Origin: Nitrospinaceae bacterium
GTDB taxonomy: Bacteria > Nitrospinota > Nitrospinia > Nitrospinales > VA-1
NCBI GenBank assembly: GCA_029261455.1
Contig: JAJDBH010000152.1
Span: forward strand, 1-49,921
Direction: 5' to 3'
DNA: 49,921 nt
The stretch's first letter is position 1. Each line of letters begins with the position of its first letter. The notes under the pieces were generated by a model. It ran no database searches and was not told the origin of the DNA. It was given only the letters and a program-made list of their open reading frames with translations. The translations under genes and the position numbers were made by a program. Positions 18,034-25,911 of this stretch are shown in pieces.

Positions 18034-18840
18034 GTGAATAATTCTACCTGGAGATTGATTGAAGATGGTCCTGGCGATGGCAGATTGAACATGGCGATTG
18101 ACCGGGCGATTCTCACTGCCTGCGACTGAGGGCAGGCCCCGGCCACTTTGAGGTTGTATGGTTGGGATAAACCGACTCTTTCTATTGGTTATTCGCAGAA
18201 CGAATTGATGGATGTGGACAGGGAGCAGTGTGAGCGAAAAAATATACCTATCGTCCGAAGGTTTACAGGAGGGCGAGCCCTTTTGCACCAGCATGAATTC
18301 ACCTACAGTCTCGTTGCTCCCATCCCTCATATAGGTATTCCTGGGAATCTGGCAGGGGCTTTTTGTGCCGTATCGAAAGCGGTTATACTTTCTTTGGAAA
18401 AAGCGGGTGTTGCTGATCCCGAGATGGTCGGAAAAGATAAAAGGAATCGAGGTGTAAGCCGGAAGCGTTCCCCGGCCTGTTTCTCGGCATCCAACCATTG
18501 GGAAATCAGTGTGAAAGGAAAGAAACTGGCCGGTAGTGCCCAGCGTCGGCTAAACGGAGCTTTTTTACAGCATGGCTCTATCTTGTTGGATAAAGATTCT
18601 GAATTGGCCCATAGCCTGTTTTGCTATTCCTCGGAGTCTGAAAAAAACCGAGGCCTTAAAGAGTTGATTTCGAATACGTTAACCTTGAACGAGGTTTTAC
18701 CGGTCAATTTGGGCTGGGAAAAAATGACTCATTATTTTGTAGAAGGGTTTCAAGAAACGTTTTCAGCTTCATGGAAACCGGGATCCTTGAGTCTTTTGGA
18801 AAAGGAGTTAGTGAAAAACTATTTAAAGGAGAGTGAATAG
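18034..18840 (+). pseudogene. Lipoate-protein ligase family gene interrupted by an in-frame TGA
   Basis: The family (LplA/LipB/biotin ligase fold) attaches lipoyl or octanoyl groups to carrier proteins. Reading from GTG 18034 gives the expected start (WRLIEDGPGDGRLNMAIDRA), then a TGA stop at 18127-18129. The same frame resumes without shift (GQAPATLRLYGW) to a stop at 18838. Core motifs downstream are intact: RRFTGGRALLH and GKKLAGSAQRRLNG. A single base change (for example CGA or GGA to TGA) would explain it. The N-terminal part belongs to the fold, so a shorter product from TTG 18148 (230 residues) would probably be damaged. Sequencing error or readthrough are alternatives. It diverges from the FGE-like gene. 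Confidence 0.8.
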
Positions 18841-18949
18841 TTGTCATCATCAAGAAACAATTAGGTCTCTTTTTTTCGGGGAATTGATTGTTACCCTGAT
18901 GAGGATTGTTTATAATGCCGGTTCTTTATTTTCAAGACGAGGTAACGCG

Positions 18950-19810
18950 GTGCAGGTAAAGTTTTGGGGGGTTAGAGGAAGTATTCCTTCAGGAAGTCCG
19001 GAAACTGCGGGTGTTGGGGGTAATACGACTTGTGTTGAGATCCGTTGCGGTGATGAGTTGATCATCATTGATACGGGGTCCGGTGTTCGAAATCTGGGGA
19101 TGTCTCTCATGAAAGAGATGCCTGTAAAAGGAACGATTTTGTTCAGCCATGTTCATTGGGATCATATACAAGGCTTTCCTTTTTTCGCGCCCTTTTTTGT
19201 TCCCGGCAATGAGTTTCGGGTTTATGGCGGCACCAGTTTGCCGATGACCATTGAAGAAGTTTTGAATCAGCAAATGACACCACCTTGTTTTCCGGTTAAA
19301 ACCGATTTATTTGGTGCTAACATTACCTACCATGATGTTAAACTCGGAGATGTCATTGAAGGAAATAATTATAAAATAACTCTGGCCCCATTATTTCATC
19401 CGAATGGGTGTTATGCTTACCGGATTGAGCATGAGGGTAAAGCCATGGTGTTTTCCACCGATTGCGAGCATTATGAAGACAGGCCGAATAAAAACCTGAT
19501 TGAACTTTCTCGGGATGCGGATGCTCTGATTTATGATGCTCAGTATACAGAAGATGAATATTATGGACTCAACGGCCAGTTTTCCCGCAAAGGCTGGGGG
19601 CATAGCACGATGCGGGAAGGGGTCAAAATTGTGGAAGCGGCGAATGTTGAAAAACTGGTTTTGTTTCATCATGATCCTTCTCACGATGATAATTTTATCA
19701 AGCAAATTGAAGCGGAATCCCGCCAACTTTTTTCACAAAGCATAGCCGCCTATGAAGGCATGCAAATTGACTTATCTCAGAGCACATTGCCCAAATCACT
19801 TTTTGATTAA
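18950..19810 (+). CDS. MBL-fold metallohydrolase
   Basis: Metallo-beta-lactamase-fold hydrolase, probably acting on a phosphodiester or cyclic nucleotide-like substrate by analogy with this subgroup; the substrate is unknown. 286 residues from GTG 18950, chosen because GAGG lies 7 bases upstream and the product then starts MQVKFWGVRGSIPSG, the usual family N-terminus. An ATG at 18899 has neither advantage. Metal ligands: H67, H69, D71, H72 in HVHWDH, a later His in LFHPNG, Asp in STDCEH, and the closing His in FHHDPSHDD. No signal peptide, so cytoplasmic. The 3' end overlaps the next gene. Confidence 0.88.
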   Translation: MQVKFWGVRGSIPSGSPETAGVGGNTTCVEIRCGDELIIIDTGSGVRNLGMSLMKEMPVKGTILFSHVHWDHIQGFPFFAPFFVPGNEFRVYGGTSLPMTIEEVLNQQMTPPCFPVKTDLFGANITYHDVKLGDVIEGNNYKITLAPLFHPNGCYAYRIEHEGKAMVFSTDCEHYEDRPNKNLIELSRDADALIYDAQYTEDEYYGLNGQFSRKGWGHSTMREGVKIVEAANVEKLVLFHHDPSHDDNFIKQIEAESRQLFSQSIAAYEGMQIDLSQSTLPKSLFD

Positions 19811-21044
19811 AGCTTTAGTGCGAGCTTTGCTCGTGCTGACCCTTCTCAATGGGTGTGGTGGTTCCAATTCCCATGTTGCGGATAATCCCGCCAGCCAACG
19901 TTTTCGTGATGTGACTGGAAATTGGTTGCTCCCGAAAAATTTCTCTCCAAAACAGACCGTATTCCTTCATACAGATCAGGGACCATTGCAGGATTTGATG
20001 ATCCTCAATAAACCGAAACCGGGGAAACCCCAGTTGCAGTCCTTCATCAATCAGGATGGAAAAAGATTTCTTCAAAAAAATTTAGGACAATGGATGAAGG
20101 GAATGGATGACCCTATTCTTTCTTTTGCTGCAACAGATTTGAATCGAGATGGTGGAGATGATCTTGCTTTGATCCTGCAAGTTTCGGGGAAAATATCCAC
20201 GCAAATACTTTTTAATAATAAGAAAGGTTATTTTTACGCCAAAGATAAAGAAGGTTCTTACCCTCTACGAGTTGGAATAAATCGGGTCATGACTGTCGAT
20301 TTGGATCAGGATGGAGACAGGGATCTTTTTTATTTTGGACAAAAGGTTATGAATGCGGATGGGAAACTCGCTAGTCATCAGGCTCGCTTGCTCTTTAATA
20401 AAGGTAAGGGGAAATTTGAAGACTTGACAACCTTACTTCTGCCTCGCCTTCCTGAGGGCATCCGAGACGTTTCTTTTGCCGATTATGATGGTGATGGAGT
20501 GATAGATATTTTTTTGATTTATAGCAAAGGTCAAAACAGGATTTTGATCAATAATGGAGTTGGCAAATTTGCGGACCGCACTAAGTCTCATCTCCCCCGC
20601 ATACTTGATGATAGTGAGCATGCCGACTGGGCCGATTTTGATGGCGATGGGGATAACGATCTTTTGGTCGTCAACCGGTCTATTAGCAAGCATTACAGGG
20701 CTTATCCTGGAGAGACTGCATATTTCCTTGAGAATACAGGCGGTGGAAATTTTAAAAAGCGATCACATAAATTGCTTCCACATTTACCTTCTTACAAAGT
20801 TTATTTGTTGGACGCGAATGGAAATACTAAACCCGACGCCTTGATCTTGACCTCAAAAGGAGTTTATTATTTACAGGGTAGGGGACGGTGGGAGTTCTCT
20901 GATGAAACAGAAAGGCGGCTTCCGCGCTTCCGGTTTTTTCGGGAAGTTGCTTTTGCCGATGTTAACCAGGATGGTTTCCTGGACCTTTTTGCTTTATCAC
21001 CAACCCCTGGAAGAAGTCGGCTTTGGTTGAACCGTTTCGATTAA
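19803..21044 (+). CDS. FG-GAP/VCBS-repeat lipoprotein
   Basis: Predicted envelope lipoprotein of 413 residues from TTG 19803. An ATG at 19752 would extend it into the preceding gene by 59 bases and push the signal sequence inward, so the later start is preferred, with some doubt. The signal reads KALVRALLVLTLLNGC with the lipobox LLNGC. The mature part contains at least six repeats carrying calcium-binding-type DxDxDGxxD loops (DLNRDGGDD, DLDQDGDRD, DYDGDGVID, DFDGDGDND, DANGNTKPD, DVNQDGFLD), the pattern of integrin-like beta-propellers. It overlaps the MBL gene by 8 bases and is followed 10 bases later by the TerB-like gene. A surface adhesion or scaffold role is inferred. Confidence 0.82.
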   Translation: MIKALVRALLVLTLLNGCGGSNSHVADNPASQRFRDVTGNWLLPKNFSPKQTVFLHTDQGPLQDLMILNKPKPGKPQLQSFINQDGKRFLQKNLGQWMKGMDDPILSFAATDLNRDGGDDLALILQVSGKISTQILFNNKKGYFYAKDKEGSYPLRVGINRVMTVDLDQDGDRDLFYFGQKVMNADGKLASHQARLLFNKGKGKFEDLTTLLLPRLPEGIRDVSFADYDGDGVIDIFLIYSKGQNRILINNGVGKFADRTKSHLPRILDDSEHADWADFDGDGDNDLLVVNRSISKHYRAYPGETAYFLENTGGGNFKKRSHKLLPHLPSYKVYLLDANGNTKPDALILTSKGVYYLQGRGRWEFSDETERRLPRFRFFREVAFADVNQDGFLDLFALSPTPGRSRLWLNRFD

Positions 21045-21054
21045 GGAAAACACT

Positions 21055-21954
21055 ATGTCAAAATTCAGAAAAATGACTTTTCTTAAAGTGCTCACTACCA
21101 TTGCCTGGGCGGATGGTGAGGTCTCGCAATCTGAAATTAATATTTTCAAAACATTTTATAAAAAGTTTGATCTTGAAAAGCATGAGATGGATGAGTTAAA
21201 GCCCTATCTTTTATCACCTATCGCAAAAAAAGAGAAAGATGAGCTATATCGCCAGATGATCGCGGAACTATCTTCCCCTCAGGAAAAGCGAGAGATCATG
21301 ACCGCATTGGAGGCCATGGTCGAAGCGCATAAGAGGATGAAGAATGATGAGAGGGAGCTGGTTAATCAGTTTTCTGAATGGCTTGAAAAAACTTCTCATA
21401 CAAAAAGGTCTTTTGGGCGAATCAAGAACCTTTTACAAAGAACTATTTTTAAGCATGCGCGGGATGTGAACCCCGATATGGAGAAATACTTTAAACGCCG
21501 TGTTCTGAAAAAAATTGAATTGAAGAGTGAGCATTCAAAAATCCCCACCAACCTTCCTGAGGAGAGGCTCTATTTTATTTGCCTTGTAGGTACGCTGATG
21601 GCGGCAGTTGCTCATGTGGATGACCATTTTGACCCGGCAGAGAAAAAGGCTTTAAAACGTTGCCTGACCGATCAATTTTCTTTAAAAGGAAAAGAATTGA
21701 CGCTGCTGTTTGAAGTGGTTGAGGAGCAGGCACGTCAGGGTTTTGATTTTCATGAGGTGGCTACAGAACTGAATCGCGTAGCCTCTTATAATGACCGTAT
21801 TCATTTAATGGAATGTCTTTTTGAGATCTCCATTGCCGATGGAAAGATGGCTCATGAGGAAGCGGAAGAAGTCAGGCGGATCACTAAAGCACTTCGCATC
21901 CCCCACAAAACATTCATCGAGTACAAGGTTCGCGCTCTGGATAAGATAAGGTGA
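21055..21954 (+). CDS. Double TerB-like domain protein
   Basis: 299 residues with two all-helical TerB-like segments. The first starts FLKVLTTIAWADGEVSQSEI (residues 9-28); the second runs from about 170 with VGTLMAAVAHVDDHFDPAEK and ends with ISIADGKMAHEEAEEVRRI. The repeated A-DG-x-E/H pattern is the acidic, metal-binding-like loop of the TerB family (tellurite-resistance and stress-associated proteins). A basic linker (about 115-165) joins the halves. It is cytoplasmic, with no signal or membrane helix. It starts 10 bases after the FG-GAP lipoprotein. No other ter genes are present, so a tellurite role should not be assumed. Confidence 0.75.
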   Translation: MSKFRKMTFLKVLTTIAWADGEVSQSEINIFKTFYKKFDLEKHEMDELKPYLLSPIAKKEKDELYRQMIAELSSPQEKREIMTALEAMVEAHKRMKNDERELVNQFSEWLEKTSHTKRSFGRIKNLLQRTIFKHARDVNPDMEKYFKRRVLKKIELKSEHSKIPTNLPEERLYFICLVGTLMAAVAHVDDHFDPAEKKALKRCLTDQFSLKGKELTLLFEVVEEQARQGFDFHEVATELNRVASYNDRIHLMECLFEISIADGKMAHEEAEEVRRITKALRIPHKTFIEYKVRALDKIR

Positions 21955-22052
21955 TGATGGAGTCAAGTTAGTGCGTGGTAATGGTTTGCTCTTTGTGATT
22001 TTGTTAACCCTTTGTTCAAACACAAGGTTCTAGTTTAGAAAGTAGGAAGATA

Positions 22053-22232
22053 ATGAAAGAAACCCAAAAAAAATTCCTTGGTGTTATGTTTGAATGTTGT
22101 AATGTCTACCAACGTATTTATCTAAATAAAGAAGGAAATGCTTATGAAGGGCGTTGTCCAAAATGTTTTTCTGAGGTGAAAGCTCTGATAGGGGCTGATG
22201 GCTCGGCTGCCCGATTTTTCCGTGCGCGTTGA
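22053..22232 (+). CDS. Small Cys-rich protein, zinc-ribbon-like, 59 residues
   Basis: The ATG at 22053 is preceded by a good ribosome-binding site (AGGAAG) and opens a 59-codon frame ending at 22232, six bases before the dtd start. It has a Cys pair at the front (FECCNVYQRIY) and a CPKC knuckle (residues 35-38), so four Cys could bind one zinc ion. The C-terminus is GADGSAARFFRAR. The sequence looks like a conserved small protein with a FECCNVY core that I believe recurs in other bacteria, though I cannot confirm this here. Tight spacing suggests co-translation with dtd. Confidence 0.78.
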   Translation: MKETQKKFLGVMFECCNVYQRIYLNKEGNAYEGRCPKCFSEVKALIGADGSAARFFRAR

Positions 22233-22238
22233 CTTTCC

Positions 22239-22676
22239 ATGAAACTGGTTCTGCAAAGAGTGGCGCGTGCTTCAGTTTGTGTGGATGGCAGTGTTGTTGC
22301 TGAAATTTCCAAAGGTTTGATGATTTTATTGGGTGCGGAAAAGCAGGATAGTCCTGATAAGGTGAATTATCTCGTCGACAAAGCCTTGACGCTGAGAATT
22401 TTCCCTGACGCCCAAGGGAAAATGAATCTTTCATGTCTTGATGTATCGGGGGAGGTGCTGGTGGTTTCCCAATTTACGTTGGCAGGTGATTGTACTAAAG
22501 GCAGAAGGCCGGGCTTTGACAAAGCCGCTCCGCCTGAGGAAGCAAAGTCCTTTTATCGCCAATTTATCGAGAAAGTTTCTGCGTCGGGGTTAACCGTTAA
22601 AGAAGGCCAGTTTGGGGCGGATATGCAGGTGGCGTTGGTGAACGATGGACCGGTTACTTTTGTTCTGGATAGGTGA
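22239..22676 (+). CDS. dtd: D-aminoacyl-tRNA deacylase
   Basis: Hydrolyses D-amino acids wrongly attached to tRNA (and glycine from tRNA-Ala), protecting translation. 145 residues, the full family length. Family motifs are SQFTLAGD (catalytic Gln/Thr region) and NDGPVTF (the cis-Gly-Pro motif that sets chirality). The N-terminus MKLVLQRVARASV is typical. It follows the small Cys-rich gene with a 6-base gap and ends tail to tail with the minus-strand TPR lipoprotein. Confidence 0.97.
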   Translation: MKLVLQRVARASVCVDGSVVAEISKGLMILLGAEKQDSPDKVNYLVDKALTLRIFPDAQGKMNLSCLDVSGEVLVVSQFTLAGDCTKGRRPGFDKAAPPEEAKSFYRQFIEKVSASGLTVKEGQFGADMQVALVNDGPVTFVLDR

Positions 22677-22679
22677 AGT

Positions 22680-23888
22680 TTATTTTTGCTTTGATGTGCG
22701 AATTTGGTTTGGACGTTTGTGCAGGTCATAACCTTTGAGTGTCTCGGGTACCTGCAAGTCCTTGAAGTCTGACCGTTGGACCTGATATTTTTCGAATAAG
22801 GACTTCAGCTCGGTCCGCGTCTTTTTTAATAAATCCGTTTTTTTTGCTTTGTGATAAATGATTTCTGCAATCATAAGGTTGGAAATAGAATCATAACTCT
22901 GGTTTTGGGAGTCAAAGGCCAGCCCAAGCCTGTAATAGGCATCTCCATAATTAGGATCAAGGCGCGTCGCTTTTTTTAATGAATCGATAGCACCATCACT
23001 ATTCCCTAGGTCATGCTTGATCCGTCCTGATGAAAAATGTGCTTTAGGATCATAGGGGCTTAGCTTGATCGACTGGTCAAGCTTGCCGAGAGCTTCTTTT
23101 TTCTTTCCTAGTTTTTCATAAGCCCACGCCAGACTGTTGAGTATGTTTTCATCTTTCCTGTCTAGCTTTATAGCGGTTTCCCATTCTTCAATAGCCTTGG
23201 GAAAGTCTTTTTCTTTTGCATAAATCACTCCCAGGTTGTAATGAGCCATGGCATTGGATTCGTCCAGTTCAAGAGCCTTCTGGTAGGCGGCTATGGCCTT
23301 TTTCTTTTTCCCTGTTTTTTCATAGACCACCCCCATATTGACGTGAATTTCGGGAATGGTAGGATTTTTTTCCAACGCCTGCTTCCAGTATTTTAGTGCC
23401 TCTTTGTTTTTTCCTGTTCTGGCATGGGCCGCGCCAAGGTTGTTGAAGACGATATGGGCGTTGTTGTTTCTGGTTTGCGCGATTTTGAGGTATCGGAAGG
23501 CTTTTTTAATATTGCCATTTTTGAGATAAATGGAACCCAGGTCGGTGGCAATATCAGGTTGTGTATTGTTCAGTGTGAACGATTTTTCAAGAGACTTTTC
23601 GGCATCAAGAAAACGTTTTAAATAAAACTGGGCGATCCCTTTTTCACGGTAGGCTTCACCATAGTCATCTTTTAAACGCGTGGCTTCACTCAACTGCTTG
23701 AAGGCAGCTTGGTATTTCTTTTTCTCGATATAAACTTTTCCCAATTCGTAGTGTCCTACAGGGTCATCAGGGGTCTTTTCAACTTGTTTCGAATAGAGCG
23801 CAAACCTTCCTTCCAGCGAGTCCTCCTTGGGACCACAGGCCAAAAGTAATAGAACGAAAAAAATGATGAAGAATCGAAAGATTATCAT
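22680..23888 (-). CDS. TPR-repeat lipoprotein
   Basis: 402 residues from the ATG at 23888; a TTG four codons earlier is not needed. The signal is MIIFRFFIIFFVLLLLAC with lipobox LLAC (Cys18). The mature protein is a chain of about nine tetratricopeptide repeats of 34 residues (for example AIAAYQKALELDESNAMAHYNLGV in segments, AIEEWETAIKLDRKDENIL), followed by a basic tail. TPR lipoproteins usually act as scaffolds in outer-membrane or cell-wall assembly; the partner here is unknown. The gene stands alone between dtd (convergent) and nuoN (same strand, 88 bases upstream), and may be co-transcribed with nuoN. Confidence 0.88.
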   Translation of the reverse strand: MIIFRFFIIFFVLLLLACGPKEDSLEGRFALYSKQVEKTPDDPVGHYELGKVYIEKKKYQAAFKQLSEATRLKDDYGEAYREKGIAQFYLKRFLDAEKSLEKSFTLNNTQPDIATDLGSIYLKNGNIKKAFRYLKIAQTRNNNAHIVFNNLGAAHARTGKNKEALKYWKQALEKNPTIPEIHVNMGVVYEKTGKKKKAIAAYQKALELDESNAMAHYNLGVIYAKEKDFPKAIEEWETAIKLDRKDENILNSLAWAYEKLGKKKEALGKLDQSIKLSPYDPKAHFSSGRIKHDLGNSDGAIDSLKKATRLDPNYGDAYYRLGLAFDSQNQSYDSISNLMIAEIIYHKAKKTDLLKKTRTELKSLFEKYQVQRSDFKDLQVPETLKGYDLHKRPNQIRTSKQK

Positions 23889-23976
23889 GCGGTCTCGCAA
23901 ATTTTATCTGTATTGAAAAGTCTGAGAAAATCTACAATGAAACCAGAAACCCACACACAGGATAAAAGGATGGGGA

Positions 23977-25503
23977 CTAAAAAGGAATAGCACCTCGGGC
24001 AAGTTCCATAAGAAAAGAGGGGAACAACCCTATACCCACGACCACCAAACAACTGACAGTGATTAAAGCTCCCATGCCTTTGTAGACCACGGGTTGTGGA
24101 GCATTTTCATCTTCATGGAAGTACATCATGACGATCACGCGGAGATAAAAATAAACGGAAATGATGCTGGCGATGACTGCCATAACAGTTATGAGGATGT
24201 AGCCTTGCTTGACTGCGGCATAAAACACAAACAGCTTACCGAAGAAACCGGCAGTGGGTGGAAACCCGGCCAGAGATACCATAAACAAGCTCATGGCCGC
24301 TGCCAGTAAAGGATTCTTTTTTGCCAGTCCTTTGAACCGGTTGATGGAATTGCCTTCCTGTCCTTCCCCTTCCATGGTGAAGACCACAGCAAACGCTCCG
24401 ATGTTCATGAACAGGTAAACCGCAAGGTAGAATAAAATGCTGGCTATTCCTTCCTGGGTATTAGTGACGATACCGATTAACAGATATCCCGCATGTGCGA
24501 CGCCGGAATAAGCGAGCATTCTTTTAAGGTCATCCTGGAAAATGGCGGCAGTATTTCCTACCAGCATGGTCAGAACTGATATGCCAAAAAGAATCGGCAT
24601 CCAGACTTTATCAAGTTCTGGCAGGGCGGTGAAAAAAATACGGGCGATCACTGCGAAAGCTGCCGCTTTGGTTGCCACAGACATGAACCCAGTGATGGGA
24701 GTTGGTGCGCCTTGATAGACATCGGGTGTCCAAGAATGAAAAGGCACCAGAGAAATTTTAAACGCCAACCCACAAAACATCAGCCCCATTCCAATATAAA
24801 CCAGTGTGTTTTTGGTATAGGGGTTTTCGTGGATGAGTTGTCCTACCATATTGATTTCAGTTGTGCCGCTACCTGCATAGATCAGAGCCATTCCATAAAC
24901 CAGAATGGCAGAAGCAAACGCGCCGGTAAGCAAGTATTTAACTGTCGACTCTTGCGAGGCTAGAGTTTCCCAGCTTAACTCTGCGCTGCTATTGGGGCCT
25001 TCTTTGCCGGTTCCGTGTTTAGCAGAAAAGCCACAAAGTATATATAGCGCAATGGAAAACAGTTCCAGAGAGACGAACACGGTGATCAGATTGCCGGATT
25101 TGGCCATAAACATCATGCCTGCGACGGCCATCAATAGAAGAGTGAAGTACTCCGCCTTGTTCTCATGATTTTCCTGCGGGTAACGGGCTGAACCGAAAAT
25201 CGCAAACAAGGACATCAGTAGAAATATCAGGTTGAAGACCAGCGAAAATCGGTCGTAGATCAAGGCACCACTAAACATGCTCGAATCACTTCCACTTTCG
25301 ACTGTTGGGGCTCCACCCCAAAGGCTCAGGGTAAACAAAAATGCCGCTCCAACGCCAACCAGTGAAACGCCAGATAGAAAGGAGAGGGTATTCATCCCCT
25401 TTTTAAGTCCGGCAAGAAGGATGAAGAAAGCGGTTATTAGGATGATGAGTTCCGGCCCGATTGCAGACCAGTTCATATCGTCAAAATTGATTGCGATTTC
25501 CAT
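23977..25503 (-). CDS. nuoN: NADH-quinone oxidoreductase subunit N (orphan copy)
   Basis: Proton-pumping, antiporter-like membrane subunit of Complex I. 508 residues with about 14 membrane helices. The conserved antiporter core is visible: FVSLELFSIALYIL (Glu in helix 5), KYLLTGAFASAILVYG (Lys), PFHSWTPDVYQGAPTPITGFMSVATKAAAF in segments, and KRMLAYSGVAHAGYLLIG. The start ATG 25503 fits. It normally closes the nuo operon (after nuoM), but here it is a single gene, on the opposite strand and about 16 kb from nuoA-I. It may be the only nuoN or a second copy; the nuoJ-M region is outside the window. Confidence 0.94.
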   Translation of the reverse strand: MEIAINFDDMNWSAIGPELIILITAFFILLAGLKKGMNTLSFLSGVSLVGVGAAFLFTLSLWGGAPTVESGSDSSMFSGALIYDRFSLVFNLIFLLMSLFAIFGSARYPQENHENKAEYFTLLLMAVAGMMFMAKSGNLITVFVSLELFSIALYILCGFSAKHGTGKEGPNSSAELSWETLASQESTVKYLLTGAFASAILVYGMALIYAGSGTTEINMVGQLIHENPYTKNTLVYIGMGLMFCGLAFKISLVPFHSWTPDVYQGAPTPITGFMSVATKAAAFAVIARIFFTALPELDKVWMPILFGISVLTMLVGNTAAIFQDDLKRMLAYSGVAHAGYLLIGIVTNTQEGIASILFYLAVYLFMNIGAFAVVFTMEGEGQEGNSINRFKGLAKKNPLLAAAMSLFMVSLAGFPPTAGFFGKLFVFYAAVKQGYILITVMAVIASIISVYFYLRVIVMMYFHEDENAPQPVVYKGMGALITVSCLVVVGIGLFPSFLMELARGAIPF

Positions 25504-25577
25504 TAATTTTCCTGAGTGTTCTTGCCGCTCATTTTAAGCGATAAGAATGCCATGTTAAATCAATAATTATGGGGTGT

Positions 25578-25604
25578 TTTATAGCATTTCCATGTTTTTT
25601 GCAA
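25578..25604 (-). promoter_or_regulatory. Candidate extended -10 promoter for nuoN
   Basis: Reading leftward, TTGCAA (25604-25599) is followed after 15 bases by TATAAA (25583-25578), which is preceded by TGC, giving an extended -10. The predicted start lies about 68 bases before the nuoN ATG. The short spacing is offset by the extended -10. Further right, 25626-25634 holds a run of eight G. Confidence 0.4.
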
Positions 25605-25728
25605 CTCTGATTAAGTACGCGAAATAGGGGGGGGATTTGCCCACTGGGTTTTTGTCACAAAAGCACATGCGAATCGGGGAATTTCCCGTCAAAATTGGCC
25701 TTTTTAAACACTGTTTCTGGAGGATTTT

Positions 25729-25911
25729 GTGGATATCAATGAGGCACGGGTGTATTTCAATTTGTCACGGTTTATCCCATATTGCCGATTCAGAGTTTCA
25801 AATGGATGGATTTGTCTGAAGTTTGAGCTTTTGCTATTAGCCACCTGCGAACTTCTGCTCCCGATTTTGGGCTATAATGTCAGGAAAAACAGCATTTACT
25901 TTGGTGACTGA
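25729..25911 (+). CDS. Possible 60-residue upstream ORF coupled to the CHAT gene
   Basis: In the 407-base gap between nuoN and the CHAT gene. A GTG at 25729 follows GGAGG by 5 bases, an excellent ribosome-binding site. The frame runs 60 codons and its TGA (25909-25911) shares the A with the ATG of the giant CHAT gene (TGATG). The CHAT start has no strong site of its own, so translational coupling would make sense. The product has a hydrophobic stretch (LLLLATCELLLPILGY) and four Cys, but no recognisable family. Against it: a TATAAT at 25873 could be a -10 starting transcription inside this ORF. It may be a leader peptide, a real small gene or chance. Confidence 0.3.
   Translation: MDINEARVYFNLSRFIPYCRFRVSNGWICLKFELLLLATCELLLPILGYNVRKNSIYFGD

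Noticed and set aside
18127-18129. TGA read as selenocysteine in the lipoate-ligase-type gene
   Set aside because: The position is not a catalytic Cys in the family and no clear SECIS-like hairpin follows.
18833-18949. Longer N-terminus for the MBL hydrolase
   Set aside because: The GTG at 18950 has GAGG at good spacing and matches the family start; the extension is unconserved-looking.
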